Of a stretch of 64,000 nucleotides of DNA, positions 1-8,828 are shown one piece after another. The notes beneath the pieces are model-generated. The model saw only the letters and a program-made list of their open reading frames with translations. It was not told the DNA's origin and ran no database searches. This DNA comes from Marinicella sp. (lineage in GTDB: Bacteria; Pseudomonadota; Gammaproteobacteria; Xanthomonadales; Marinicellaceae). The stretch spans positions 28,259 to 92,258 of the forward strand of contig JANQRW010000048.1 of assembly GCA_028284365.1 (NCBI GenBank), written 5' to 3'. Numbering within the stretch: the stretch's first letter is position 1; each line of letters starts with the position of its first letter. Both the position numbers and the translations under genes were made by a program.

Positions 1-1372
1 GTGAAGCCATGACTTGTGCAGATTCGACTTCCCATGAATTCAAAATCTTACCTCGCAATGGCATGATTGCCTGAAATTCTCGATCACGCGCTTGTTTAGC
101 AGACCCACCTGCCGAATCACCCTCTACCAAAAACAGCTCGCCTAACATAGGATCTTGTGAACTACAATCTGCCAACTTGCCTGGCAAGGCGGGCCCAGTA
201 GTTACTTTCTTCCGAACCACTTGTTTGGCTTTACGCAAACGATTTTGAGCATTATTAATAGCAATCATGGCAATCTGTTCGCCCTCTGCCACATTTTGGC
301 TCAACCACAAAATGAAAGCGTCTTTGATCGTATTTGCTACATAAGAGGCAATGGAACGAGATGACAAACGTTCTTTGGTTTGACCAGAAAACTGTGGATC
401 TTTCATTTTGGTTGAGAGCACATAACTGACTCTATCCCAAACATCATCTGGTGCCAGCTTCAAACCACGAGGCAATAGATTATGGCTATCAGCAAAATCT
501 CTGATAGCCTCAGTCAATCCGGTACGCAATCCATTCACATGTGTACCACCTTGTGCAGTTGGTATCAAATTCACATAGCTCTCAGTGACTAATTCTCCCT
601 GAGGTATCCAGGTCAGAGCCCAGTCAACTGCAAACTCTTCATCTTGTTGTGAACCAATAAATCCTGCAGCTGGAATCAGCTCTTCTGCATCAATTTCATC
701 AATTAAGTATTCTTGTAAACCATCTTCAAATTGCCAGCTTTCTGTGCTGCCATCTGAATGATTTTTAAATGTAACATTCAAGCCTGAGCACAAAACTGCC
801 TTTGCTTTTAACAAATGCTTGAGTTTTTTAACACCCACTTTAACTGTATCAAAATACTCATGTGCAGGAGTAAATTGAACCCTGGTACCAGTGTTGCGTT
901 GCCCCACTTGCCCCACCACCTTCAATTCTGAAACTTTTTCACCATGCTCAAAGGCGATGTGGTGTTCTTTACCATCTCTTTTGATCCATACATCCAAACG
1001 TTCACTCAAGGCATTAACCACGGAAACACCCACGCCATGCAAGCCACCTGAGAAAGTGTAATTTTTATTGGAAAATTTACCACCTGCATGCAGTTTACAT
1101 AAAATCAGCTCTACTCCAGAAACACCATGTTCCTCATGCACATCAACCGGCATACCGCGACCATCATCGGCCACTTCGACACTGCCATCTTTATGCAAAG
1201 CCACACTGATTTTGCTGGCATGCCCCTCTAAAGCTTCATCCACAGAATTATCGACAACTTCCTGTATCAAATGATTTGGGCGGTTGGTTTCCGTATACAT
1301 ACCCGGCCGTCGTTTGACTGGGTCCAAGCCAGAAAGAACTTCAATATCAGATGATTGATAGGTTTTTGTCAT
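1..1372 (-). CDS. parE: DNA topoisomerase IV subunit B (partial, 3' end beyond window)
   Basis: ATPase subunit of topoisomerase IV, which with ParC decatenates daughter chromosomes. The reading frame starts at the ATG complementary to 1370-1372 (MTKTYQSSDIEVL) and runs off the left edge after about 457 codons; the family is usually about 630 residues, so the last quarter is outside. Seen: the GHKL ATP-binding motifs EVVDNSVDEA, DDGRGMPVDVHEEHG and GGLHGVGVSVVNAL, then the TOPRIM signature LVEGDSAGGSAKQARDR near the edge. The start MTKTYQSSDIEVLSGL and the short arm between ATPase and TOPRIM fit ParE better than GyrB. It begins 6 bp after the redoxin gene stop, so it is the last visible member of the array led by suf genes. 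Confidence 0.95.
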   Translation of the reverse strand, partial: MTKTYQSSDIEVLSGLDPVKRRPGMYTETNRPNHLIQEVVDNSVDEALEGHASKISVALHKDGSVEVADDGRGMPVDVHEEHGVSGVELILCKLHAGGKFSNKNYTFSGGLHGVGVSVVNALSERLDVWIKRDGKEHHIAFEHGEKVSELKVVGQVGQRNTGTRVQFTPAHEYFDTVKVGVKKLKHLLKAKAVLCSGLNVTFKNHSDGSTESWQFEDGLQEYLIDEIDAEELIPAAGFIGSQQDEEFAVDWALTWIPQGELVTESYVNLIPTAQGGTHVNGLRTGLTEAIRDFADSHNLLPRGLKLAPDDVWDRVSYVLSTKMKDPQFSGQTKERLSSRSIASYVANTIKDAFILWLSQNVAEGEQIAMIAINNAQNRLRKAKQVVRKKVTTGPALPGKLADCSSQDPMLGELFLVEGDSAGGSAKQARDREFQAIMPLRGKILNSWEVESAQVMAS

Positions 1373-1378
1373 TATTTA

Positions 1379-1936
1379 TTAATCCTGCTGTAACCATTTA
1401 ATCGAACACCCCATTGATGGGTACTGTTCAGATTTTACTGTTCCTGTTTCTACCATTTCTCGCATGGCCTCGACCAAATCTTTACGCATGTGGCCACTGG
1501 ACTGGTTCATTCCAGCCGCGTTGAGGCGTCCACGGTATTGAATCATACACTTACTGTCCATTGCAAAAATATCTGGAGTACAAACCGCACCATAAGCTTT
1601 AGCTACTGTCTGTGTTGTATCAATCAAATATGGAAAAGGATATTGTAATTCAACCGCCACCTTTTGCATATTCTCAAATGAATCTTCTGGATAATCATTG
1701 GGGTCATTAGACATAATGGCGACCACATTAACACCTATGTCTTGCAACAGCTTAGCATCTTCAATCAAAGTGTTTTGAATTGATTTAACGTAAGGACAAT
1801 GATTACAAATAAACATCACAACCAAACCATGCTTGCCCAGACATTTATCTATGTTCCAGTAGTTATTATCAACTCCTAATAAATTAAAATCGGGTGCATT
1901 CAGAATTTCAGATTTCGGCGTATACTTCAGTACCAT
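1379..1936 (-). CDS. Thioredoxin-like redoxin family protein
   Basis: Predicted thioredoxin-fold protein of the AhpC/TSA-redoxin type, 185 residues. The pair C44-N-H-C47 followed by PYV is the active-site motif seen in a family of uncharacterised thioredoxin-like proteins; a further Cys lies in the GAVCTPDIF stretch that carries the cis-Pro loop. No signal peptide is visible, so it is probably cytoplasmic. The frame stays open further upstream, but the ATG at 1936 is preferred because AGGAGG lies 9 nt before it; an ATG three codons earlier would touch that ribosome site. The gene overlaps the end of the preceding membrane protein by 29 bp, implying coupled translation. The substrate is unknown. 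Confidence 0.85.
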   Translation of the reverse strand: MVLKYTPKSEILNAPDFNLLGVDNNYWNIDKCLGKHGLVVMFICNHCPYVKSIQNTLIEDAKLLQDIGVNVVAIMSNDPNDYPEDSFENMQKVAVELQYPFPYLIDTTQTVAKAYGAVCTPDIFAMDSKCMIQYRGRLNAAGMNQSSGHMRKDLVEAMREMVETGTVKSEQYPSMGCSIKWLQQD

Positions 1937-2750
1937 TTTCTTCATCCTCCTCATTGTCTTGGTCAAATAACTCAGTATATGCCTGGTATTGGCAACACAA
2001 GCCAATACCAGTTATGGTAAAGGCAAAAAACAACACCAAAACATTGATCATGAATTCACTTGCTGTTCCGAGAACAGCCATAAACACTGAGGCAAAGAAA
2101 CTCGCCAGAATCATGGCACCAAAAAACACCAAAACAATCAACATAACCATGGAGACAAAAGCCTTCCAAGACTTCAAAAAACCTTTAATGCTGTATTGGA
2201 TGGCATGAAATGGATGAGTTTTTTTAAACAAAATCAATGCTGGAGAAAAGGCCAAGGCCAGGGCCACAGGGATGTTGGTTAACAAATTAAATAGCACCCT
2301 GAGTAAAGCCTCACGACCACTCATGTTTTGCATCATTTCTTCAGTCAATTCCAACGGTAAATTATATGCAACCATTAATTGTAAATGTATTTGTTGCATA
2401 ACCAGAGTCAACAGTGCCGAAACAAGTCCTAACAACAAAAAGTAATTCAATTCTCTGAACACGGCCTGCCACAACACAGAAAAAGTAAGCGGCTTACTTG
2501 AACGTACATGATGACAACAATTCATCATAAATGCAGTGACCACAGGGGATAAAAATACCACCAAAATCATCACTAAAGTTGCTGATACCGTTGCTGTCAG
2601 CAACAACAAAACACCCATCAGCAAGCAACTCAGATACCAATGGTTTTTAACATGTTTAAACAATTCAATACCTTCGTTGAACCAATGTTTACCATCTTTC
2701 CAGGAAAAAGACTTACTTGTGAATGATATGCCGTTTGATGCAGGTTTCAT
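1908..2750 (-). CDS. Integral membrane protein, BPSS1780-like
   Basis: Protein of 280 residues, with the start chosen at the ATG giving MKPASNGISF; upstream codons would run into sufU. After a roughly 40-residue N-terminal segment there are about six hydrophobic stretches, including a pair near residues 40-75, and a short acidic tail (DQDNEEDEENGTE). The layout resembles the BPSS1780/DUF-type membrane proteins that carry paired transmembrane helices and have no assigned function. It sits 17 bp after sufU and overlaps the redoxin gene, so it is co-transcribed with the suf genes. A link to Fe-S or redox biology is only suggested by position. Confidence 0.7.
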   Translation of the reverse strand: MKPASNGISFTSKSFSWKDGKHWFNEGIELFKHVKNHWYLSCLLMGVLLLLTATVSATLVMILVVFLSPVVTAFMMNCCHHVRSSKPLTFSVLWQAVFRELNYFLLLGLVSALLTLVMQQIHLQLMVAYNLPLELTEEMMQNMSGREALLRVLFNLLTNIPVALALAFSPALILFKKTHPFHAIQYSIKGFLKSWKAFVSMVMLIVLVFFGAMILASFFASVFMAVLGTASEFMINVLVLFFAFTITGIGLCCQYQAYTELFDQDNEEDEENGTEVYAEI

Positions 2751-2767
2751 TTGAGTTTGACTCGTTA

Positions 2768-3214
2768 TTATTCGGTGGTAGCTGTGTCTCGGCCATGGAT
2801 GGCTGCATCCAGCGCATACCAGCATAATGTGGCTGATTTGATTCTGGATGGAAATTTTTTGACAGAAACTAATGTATTGACCTCACCCAATTCTGCATAG
2901 GACTGAACCTCATTACCGGTATCCATAAGTTGTTTGAACAGTTCAAAACGAATTTGCCAATCATCCAAACTCAACCCAGTAGAAAGTTCAGTCATCATCG
3001 AAGATGATGCCATAGAAATTGCACAACTCTCACCTGCATAATTAATGGCCTGAAGGCGGTTATCAGCAATGGTCAGATAAATCATGACCTGATCACCACA
3101 AATCGCATTTAAACCTTCTGCTTGATGCGTCCATGAATCCGGTTGACCAAAGTTACGTGGGTTTCTGTTATGCTCTAATATGGCTTGTTTATACAATTTG
3201 TTTAAATCTGACAT
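2768..3214 (-). CDS. sufU: SufU-type Fe-S assembly protein (NifU/IscU-like)
   Basis: Cytoplasmic sulfur acceptor and transfer protein that takes persulfide from SufS and passes it to the SufBCD scaffold. The 148-residue protein has the IscU/SufU fold signatures: C39 in the CGDQ motif with D41, C64 in GESCAIS, and C131 in SATLCWYAL, the three ligands that bind zinc in SufU. It follows sufS by 13 bp. It takes the place usually occupied by SufE in enterobacterial suf operons; no sufE or sufA is present here. This arrangement is known from Xanthomonas-like lineages and Gram-positive bacteria. Confidence 0.93.
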   Translation of the reverse strand: MSDLNKLYKQAILEHNRNPRNFGQPDSWTHQAEGLNAICGDQVMIYLTIADNRLQAINYAGESCAISMASSSMMTELSTGLSLDDWQIRFELFKQLMDTGNEVQSYAELGEVNTLVSVKKFPSRIKSATLCWYALDAAIHGRDTATTE

Positions 3215-3227
3215 GACTCAATCATGT

Positions 3228-4430
3228 TCACTCGAACATGGCTTTGGCTTTGAGCAGGGATTCTACCAGAACATCAACCTCTTTTTCAGTGTTATAGAAA
3301 GCCAATGATGCTCGGCAGCTTCCAGCAAGACCGAAATATTGAAATATAGGCATCGTACAATGGTGGCCCGTGCGAATGGCAACTCCATGGTGATCAATAA
3401 TGGTGCCAATATCATGGGCATGGATGCCATCAATCACAAATGAAAATACGGGTGATTTTTCTACAGCGGTCCCAATTAAGCGCAAACCAGGCACTTCTCC
3501 TAAAGCTTGTTCTGCATACACCCTTAATTCTTGGTCACGTTGCGCAATTTTATCCAAACCGACTGACATCATAAATTCAGCAGCAGCACCCAGACCAATC
3601 CCACCTGCAATGTTGGGGGTTCCAGCTTCAAATTTTGCCGGCACTGCATTATAAACCGTAGACTCAAATGTTACTTTGCTTATCATCTCACCACCACCAT
3701 GATAGGGTGGCATGGCATTCAGATGTTCCGCTTTACCATACAAGACACCAGAACCAGTTGGGCCATACATTTTGTGTCCAGAAACGGTATAAAAATCACA
3801 ATCCAAGTCCTGTACATCTACTTTTAAATGCGGCGTCGCTTGTGCACCATCAACCAGTACCGGGATATTTTTTTCATGTGCAGCAGCAACCATTTTTTTG
3901 ATTGGGTTTATGGTTCCCAGTGCATTGGAAACGTGTACCACTGCCATAAACTTGGTCTTATTGCCCAACAATTGATCCAACTCATTCAGCACCAATTCGC
4001 CTTGATCATTCATGGGTATTACTTTGAGCTTGGCACCTGTTTGCTCACACAATAATTGCCAGGGAACAATGTTTGAATGATGTTCAAGGTGTGAAATCAA
4101 TATTTCATCACCGGCTTTAATCCTGTTTCTGACAAAAGTTTGTGCCACCAAATTAACACCTTCCGTACAGCCACGGACAAAAATTAAATCCTTTTCACTC
4201 GGTGCATTGATCAATCTGCTGATTGACCGCCTGGCTTGTTCATATCGTTCAGTCGCAGATTCACTCAGGCTATGTACACCTCGGTGAATATTGGCATTGT
4301 GATTCAGGTAATAATCGTTAACTGCATCAATCACTGCCCTGGGCCTTTGGGCAGTTGCTGCATTGTCCAAGTAGACCAGTGGTTTGGCATGAACCTGTTT
4401 ATTTAATCCAGGAAAATGTTCTCTCAACAT
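3228..4430 (-). CDS. sufS: Cysteine desulfurase SufS
   Basis: PLP enzyme that converts L-cysteine to L-alanine and a protein-bound persulfide, the sulfur source for Fe-S clusters. It has 400 residues, a typical group II (SufS/CsdA) length. The PLP lysine is K220 in SGHKMYGPTG, and the catalytic cysteine is C358 in RTGHHCTMP. The EHHSNIVPW motif and DGAQ (the PLP aspartate) are also present. The start overlaps the sufD stop by 7 bp, consistent with coupled translation in the suf operon. Confidence 0.96.
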   Translation of the reverse strand: MLREHFPGLNKQVHAKPLVYLDNAATAQRPRAVIDAVNDYYLNHNANIHRGVHSLSESATERYEQARRSISRLINAPSEKDLIFVRGCTEGVNLVAQTFVRNRIKAGDEILISHLEHHSNIVPWQLLCEQTGAKLKVIPMNDQGELVLNELDQLLGNKTKFMAVVHVSNALGTINPIKKMVAAAHEKNIPVLVDGAQATPHLKVDVQDLDCDFYTVSGHKMYGPTGSGVLYGKAEHLNAMPPYHGGGEMISKVTFESTVYNAVPAKFEAGTPNIAGGIGLGAAAEFMMSVGLDKIAQRDQELRVYAEQALGEVPGLRLIGTAVEKSPVFSFVIDGIHAHDIGTIIDHHGVAIRTGHHCTMPIFQYFGLAGSCRASLAFYNTEKEVDVLVESLLKAKAMFE

Positions 4431-5599
4431 GTCAGCGCCTCTTGTTCAAAAGACTCAATCATAATTTCACGCGCTTGTTTGATACCAATACCCCTTGATT
4501 GTAAATAAAACAAAGACTGTTCATCCAAAGCTCCAATGGTTGAACCATGAGCCGCCACCACCTCATCAGCGTATACTTCAAGTTCGGGTTTGCTGAATAT
4601 TTTGGCACCTGGTGAGAGCAAAATATTTTTTAAATCTTGCTCGATTTGTGAATCATCAGCACCGACAGCCACATAAGCTTTGGCATTGGTGAATATTTGT
4701 GATGAATCATCAGCAATAGACCTGTGTGTGACTTCTGACTGGTTGTTTTTTTTATGATGATTAACTTCAACTAAGTCAGCTATATTATTGTTATTTATTG
4801 ATTTATTAACCGTTCCCATTTTAAATGAAGCCTGGGAACCATTAAAATTAATTCGATGAATGTGATGCTGTAAAGCACCACCTAAATGTTGATTGACACC
4901 TCTTACTGCAGTATTACCGGCCAACTGAAATTGATTAAAACTGATTAACCGTTGATGGGTTCTGAGGTTGGCTTGCTGCAAGCGCTGAATTTCAGCACCT
5001 GCTTCTAAATCGAACACATTAACCACATTAGTTTGGCCAGATGACCATTGCTCCTGAATGGAAATTTTACTGTTTTGACTCACCTGGAACTGATTTCGAA
5101 CATATCGCCACTCATTTTCTTTACTGAAATCATAGTCAACAATTAGCTTGATGGGCTTGCTTGTTTCGGTGTGGTTGTACTTTATGGTCACACCAGCGCA
5201 GAAGTTCGCTGTATTTACCAAATTGATAACTGTTTCTTGAGTAAAATCTAAATCAATCCATTCAGATTCGTTGATGTCTTTTATCGATTTGACCAACAAC
5301 GAAATTGGACAATTTTCTGAAACCTCAAAGCCTGCGTCATGTAATCTGATGGTCACAACTTCACAATCTTCTGCCCGGTCATGCAATGCCAATTCAGAAG
5401 GCAATGATGGTTCATAACCACTCAAGTCCAAGCGCTTGGTATCGGTGTAGCGCCAATATTCAAGCTTTCTGTCAGGAGTCTTTAAGACACTCAACTGCTC
5501 AAGTGCCTGTTCTTTTTTTGCTTTCAACCAAGCAGGTGAAACATCATCGTCAAGCTGTTTGGCAGCCAACGTCATCCAATCAGTTATTAAGCCAGCCAT
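4424..5599 (-). CDS. sufD: Fe-S cluster assembly protein SufD
   Basis: Component of the SufBC2D scaffold complex that builds Fe-S clusters. The 391-residue protein carries the SufB/SufD core: a right-handed beta-helix region followed by the C-terminal helical part with the motif ADEVVAAHGSTIGALDEQ and then YLQSRGI. The histidine of VAAHGST corresponds to the residue that helps hold the cluster at the SufB-SufD interface. The N-terminal helical part (about 1-100) is variable, as usual. Its start overlaps the end of sufC by 20 bp and its end overlaps sufS, so the three are translationally linked. Confidence 0.95.
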   Translation of the reverse strand: MAGLITDWMTLAAKQLDDDVSPAWLKAKKEQALEQLSVLKTPDRKLEYWRYTDTKRLDLSGYEPSLPSELALHDRAEDCEVVTIRLHDAGFEVSENCPISLLVKSIKDINESEWIDLDFTQETVINLVNTANFCAGVTIKYNHTETSKPIKLIVDYDFSKENEWRYVRNQFQVSQNSKISIQEQWSSGQTNVVNVFDLEAGAEIQRLQQANLRTHQRLISFNQFQLAGNTAVRGVNQHLGGALQHHIHRINFNGSQASFKMGTVNKSINNNNIADLVEVNHHKKNNQSEVTHRSIADDSSQIFTNAKAYVAVGADDSQIEQDLKNILLSPGAKIFSKPELEVYADEVVAAHGSTIGALDEQSLFYLQSRGIGIKQAREIMIESFEQEALTC

Positions 5600-6320
5600 A
5601 TCCCTGCTCTTCTAATTCCAAGGCCAATTCTTTCGGGCCAGATTTAACAATTTTCCCATCAGCCAAAACATGTACAAAATCCGGCTGGATGTAATCTAAC
5701 AACCTTTGATAATGAGTGATAATAATAAATGAACGATCTGGTGATCGCAGTTGATTAACACCATCTGCCACAACTTTCAGGGCATCAATGTCCAATCCCG
5801 AATCTGTTTCATCCAGAATTGCCAATTTCGGTTCTAACACACCCATTTGAAACACTTCATTGCGTTTTTTCTCCCCGCCTGAAAAACCCACATTAACTGG
5901 TCTTTTCAATAGATCATCACGCATGTTCATGTCTTTGATTTTTTGTTTAACCATGCGCAAAAATTGAGCCGAATCCATAGGTTCTTCACCACGGTATTTA
6001 CGCTGTGCATTCAAAGCAGTGCGTAAAAAATACATGTTATTAACACCAGGAATCTCAACTGGATACTGAAATGCCAAAAACACACCTTCTGCAGCCCGTT
6101 CTTCTGGTTCTAAACCAAGCAAATCTTTACCCAGATAATCAATTACACCGCTTTGTGATTCCACATGCGGCATACCAGCCAATAAATTACCCAAAGTGCT
6201 TTTTCCAGCACCGTTAGGTCCCATAATCGCATGGACCTCACCTGGCTTAACTTCGAGGGATAAGCCCTTTAATATTTCTTTGTTACCCGCAGAGGCGAAT
6301 ACATTATCAACTTTTAACAT
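5580..6320 (-). CDS. sufC: Fe-S cluster assembly ATPase SufC
   Basis: ABC-type ATPase that drives conformational change in the SufBC2D scaffold; it is soluble and not a transporter. In 246 residues it shows Walker A at 34-42 (GPNGAGKST), the signature FSGGEKKRNE, Walker B with LAILDETDSGLD, and the H-loop IITHYQR. These are the diagnostic SufC variants of the ABC motifs. Its start directly abuts the sufB stop (1-bp overlap). Confidence 0.97.
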   Translation of the reverse strand: MLKVDNVFASAGNKEILKGLSLEVKPGEVHAIMGPNGAGKSTLGNLLAGMPHVESQSGVIDYLGKDLLGLEPEERAAEGVFLAFQYPVEIPGVNNMYFLRTALNAQRKYRGEEPMDSAQFLRMVKQKIKDMNMRDDLLKRPVNVGFSGGEKKRNEVFQMGVLEPKLAILDETDSGLDIDALKVVADGVNQLRSPDRSFIIITHYQRLLDYIQPDFVHVLADGKIVKSGPKELALELEEQGYGWLNN

Positions 6321-7804
6321 CAGCCAATGGCTCCTTCTAATGAGATGTCTAATAAAGCTTTTGCCTCAACAGCAAACTCCATCGGTAGTTCTTTGAACAC
6401 TTCTTTACAAAAACCATCCACAATCAGCGAGATGGCATCTTCTTCTGTGATACCACGCTGCAAACAGTAATTTAATTGATCTTCAGAAATTTTTGAGGTG
6501 GTTGCCTCATGTTCTAGTTTGGCTGTCATATTGGCCGATTCCGTGTATGGGAATGTGTGTGCACCACATGACTTACCGATCAGTAATGAATCACATTGTG
6601 TGAAATTCCTGGCATGATCAGCTTTTTTGGCAACTCTCACCAAACCGCGATAAGCATTTTGACTTTTGCCCACGGAAATGCCTTTTGAAATAACCGTACT
6701 TTTGGTATTTTTACCCAAATGTATCATCTTAGTGCCCGTATCGGCCTGTTGGTAATTATTAGTCAATGCAACAGAGTAGAACTCTCCGCTTGAATTATCA
6801 CCACGTAAGATACAACTCGGATATTTCCACGTGATGGCAGATCCAGTTTCAACCTGAGTCCATGAAATTTTTGAGTTTTTGCCGAAACAATTACCACGCT
6901 TGGTTACAAAGTTATAAATACCACCTTTACCATCTTCATCACCAGGGTACCAATTTTGTACCGTTGAATACTTGATTTTAGCGTCATCCATCGCCACCAA
7001 CTCTACCACAGCAGCATGTAACTGATTTTCATCACGCATTGGTGCAGTACAGCCTTCCAGATAACTGACATATGAACCTTCTTCTGCCACAATTAAGGTA
7101 CGTTCAAATTGGCCAGTGTTGATTGCATTAATTCTAAAATATGTGGACAGTTCCATCGGACAACGCACACCTTTAGGTATATAAACGAATGAGCCATCAC
7201 TGAAAACAGCTGCATTTAACGCCGCAAAGTAATTATCCTGTGCCGGCACCACAGAACCAAGGTACTTTTTAATCAATTCAGGGTGGTCATGCACAGCTTC
7301 GGAAAATGATGAAAAGATCACCCCTACTTTTTCTAATTCAGCCTTAAAAGTAGTTCCCACAGAAACGGAATCAAACACGGCATCCACGGCCACACCTGCT
7401 AAGCGTTCTCGTTCATGCAATGGCACCCCTAGCTTGTCATAGGTTTCAATTAGCTTAGGGTCCACCTCATCTAAAGATTTTGGCGCGTTTTCAATATTCG
7501 CATTTGGTGATGAATAATATGAGATGGCTTGAAAGTCAATTTCCGGCACATTCAGTTTGGCCCAGCTGGGCGACTCCATTTGTTGCCATTTTCGAAAAGC
7601 ATCTAGCCTATAATCCAATAACCACATAGGCTCTTCTTTTCTGGCTGAAATCAAACGTATGGTATCTTCATCTAACCCAGGTGGGATGGTGAATGACTCA
7701 ATATCGGTAACAAAACCTTCTTTGTATTTCTGTTTGGCACGGGCCTTAACGACTGCGTTCTCTTCATCGCCTTCTAAACCCTTAATTTCTAATTTCTGAT
7801 TCAT
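6320..7804 (-). CDS. sufB: Fe-S cluster assembly protein SufB
   Basis: Main scaffold subunit on which the SufBCD complex assembles Fe-S clusters. The 494-residue length and the long conserved core are typical: [58 protein letters not shown] and [18 protein letters not shown]. Several of these cysteines are candidate cluster or persulfide sites. The gene starts inside the last codons of the Rrf2 regulator gene (4-bp overlap), showing that regulator and machinery are one transcript. Confidence 0.97.
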   Translation of the reverse strand: MNQKLEIKGLEGDEENAVVKARAKQKYKEGFVTDIESFTIPPGLDEDTIRLISARKEEPMWLLDYRLDAFRKWQQMESPSWAKLNVPEIDFQAISYYSSPNANIENAPKSLDEVDPKLIETYDKLGVPLHERERLAGVAVDAVFDSVSVGTTFKAELEKVGVIFSSFSEAVHDHPELIKKYLGSVVPAQDNYFAALNAAVFSDGSFVYIPKGVRCPMELSTYFRINAINTGQFERTLIVAEEGSYVSYLEGCTAPMRDENQLHAAVVELVAMDDAKIKYSTVQNWYPGDEDGKGGIYNFVTKRGNCFGKNSKISWTQVETGSAITWKYPSCILRGDNSSGEFYSVALTNNYQQADTGTKMIHLGKNTKSTVISKGISVGKSQNAYRGLVRVAKKADHARNFTQCDSLLIGKSCGAHTFPYTESANMTAKLEHEATTSKISEDQLNYCLQRGITEEDAISLIVDGFCKEVFKELPMEFAVEAKALLDISLEGAIG

Positions 7805-8229
7805 GACTTAATCTGCATGGTAATTTTTTCTTTTTCATCCCAAATATCGCTGACACTGACATTCTGCAAAGCATCAAGCAGTATTTGATTGACTTTTTTC
7901 ATGCCAGCACTCATCTGACATTGGCTCATCAGGTTACAAACTTCTTCATCATCAACACATTCAGTCAGAGACATACCACCTTCTATAGCAGTGATGACTT
8001 CGTTTAATGAAATGTCACTTTTTTGTTTAGCCAAATAATAGCCACCATTTACACCCAACTTAGAATGCAACAAGCCAGCATTTTTTAACAACTTAAGCAC
8101 TTTACTGACTGTAGGCGTTTCCAAAGCCGTAACACTGGCCACTGAATCTGCCGATGCAGGCTGTTCTGACTTTTCCAAAGCCATAATTACAATGAACGCA
8201 TATTCAGTCAATTTCGACATCTTGATCAT
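7801..8229 (-). CDS. Rrf2-family SUF operon regulator
   Basis: Probable Fe-S-sensing repressor of the downstream suf genes. The 142-residue protein has the Rrf2 winged helix-turn-helix (about 1-60, [10 protein letters not shown] ... NGGYYLAK) and a dimerisation helix, with three cysteines C91, C98 and C104 spaced C-x6-C-x5-C, the usual cluster-ligand spacing in this family. It is the first gene of the operon. The immediate upstream DNA contains a near-perfect IscR type-1-like palindrome, consistent with autoregulation. The N-terminus [11 protein letters not shown] matches family practice; an internal ATG three codons on is possible. Often annotated as SUF system Fe-S cluster assembly regulator (SufR). 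Confidence 0.92.
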   Translation of the reverse strand: MIKMSKLTEYAFIVIMALEKSEQPASADSVASVTALETPTVSKVLKLLKNAGLLHSKLGVNGGYYLAKQKSDISLNEVITAIEGGMSLTECVDDEEVCNLMSQCQMSAGMKKVNQILLDALQNVSVSDIWDEKEKITMQIKS

Positions 8230-8246
8230 GATTTGAATTTTAACAC

Positions 8247-8269
8247 ATAAAGTACTGAATTAGTACTAT
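8247..8269 (-). promoter_or_regulatory. Putative IscR type-1-like operator of the suf operon
   Basis: Two copies of AGTACT (8251-8256 and 8262-8267) flank GAATT, giving a symmetric site with outer A/T-rich arms. Read on the minus strand the core ACT-AATTC-AGT matches the centre of the known IscR type-1 box (ACT-5 nt-AGT with ATA/TAT flanks). It lies 17-40 bp upstream of the Rrf2 regulator start, where an autoregulatory site would be expected. No clean -35/-10 pair could be fixed; an A/T-rich TTAAAAT lies between the site and the start. Confidence 0.6.
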
Positions 8270-8300
8270 TTAGAAAACAATAAGAAGTATCCTTGAACTT

Positions 8301-8387
8301 AGGAAAGCTGCTGAGCAGTTTGACCGGCATAAGCAAAGAAAGCATGACGGTTTGTCTGAAAGGCAATAAGTCTTGATTGAATGCTGT
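8301..8387 (+). repeat. Dispersed structured repeat, left-end fragment (copy R1)
   Basis: These 87 bp, beginning AGGAAAGCTGCTGAGCAG, match the reverse complement of the window's right end (copy R5, 63914-64000) with only about five differences counted by hand. The fragment contains the GCTGCTGAGCAG palindrome-like end and the hairpin TTGTC-TGAAA-GGCAA. After 8387 the similarity to R5 stops abruptly, so this is a truncated copy. Confidence 0.8.
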
Positions 8388-8577
8388 CATACACCAGCAT
8401 CGTTCCTATGAGCTGTTAAAGCAAAATCAATTGAAAAAAGACCAATTAATCTTTGCTCAATTAGACCAAGGGCATCGGCTTGAACAAAGGATGCGAAGAC
8501 TGTGTTCTTTCAAAGAAATGCAAATGCAATCGTTGAATCAGGACATTCAGCAATACCAATCCATCAGAGGGGTATGA
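8377..8577 (+). CDS. Doubtful small open frame downstream of repeat R1
   Basis: An open frame of 66 codons with a TTG start that lies inside repeat R1; beyond the repeat it encodes a charged, glutamine-rich, probably helical peptide (QLKKDQLIFAQLDQ, later QSLNQDIQQYQ). No Shine-Dalgarno sequence or recognisable domain is visible. It may be the tail of a decayed gene interrupted by the repeat. The rest of the gap to 8828 (8578-8828) is A/T-rich and holds only the presumed promoter of the metallopeptidase gene. Confidence 0.2.
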   Translation: MNAVIHQHRSYELLKQNQLKKDQLIFAQLDQGHRLEQRMRRLCSFKEMQMQSLNQDIQQYQSIRGV

Positions 8578-8828
8578 GAGAAAGTTTTCAATATAAACCT
8601 CATGTGAAAACTAATGATGCTTAGCCACCGATACAAGAGCTAATATGAGTAGCTTTTATGTCGTCAAAACCATTTGAATCATTGATGTTGGTGTTTTAAA
8701 GATTTGACATTAATCAAAGTAATTACAACATTTATGTAATTTTTACATAATCGTACTTTAAATTTGTTACAGTGGTTGCGTGGAAAGTAATGTGTGTGTA
8801 ATAGCTTTTTAAATTACAGGAATTTAAT

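Noticed and set aside
1894..2208. Plus-strand frame over the membrane protein gene
   Set aside because: Shadow of the minus-strand gene; the composition is that of a reverse-read hydrophobic protein.
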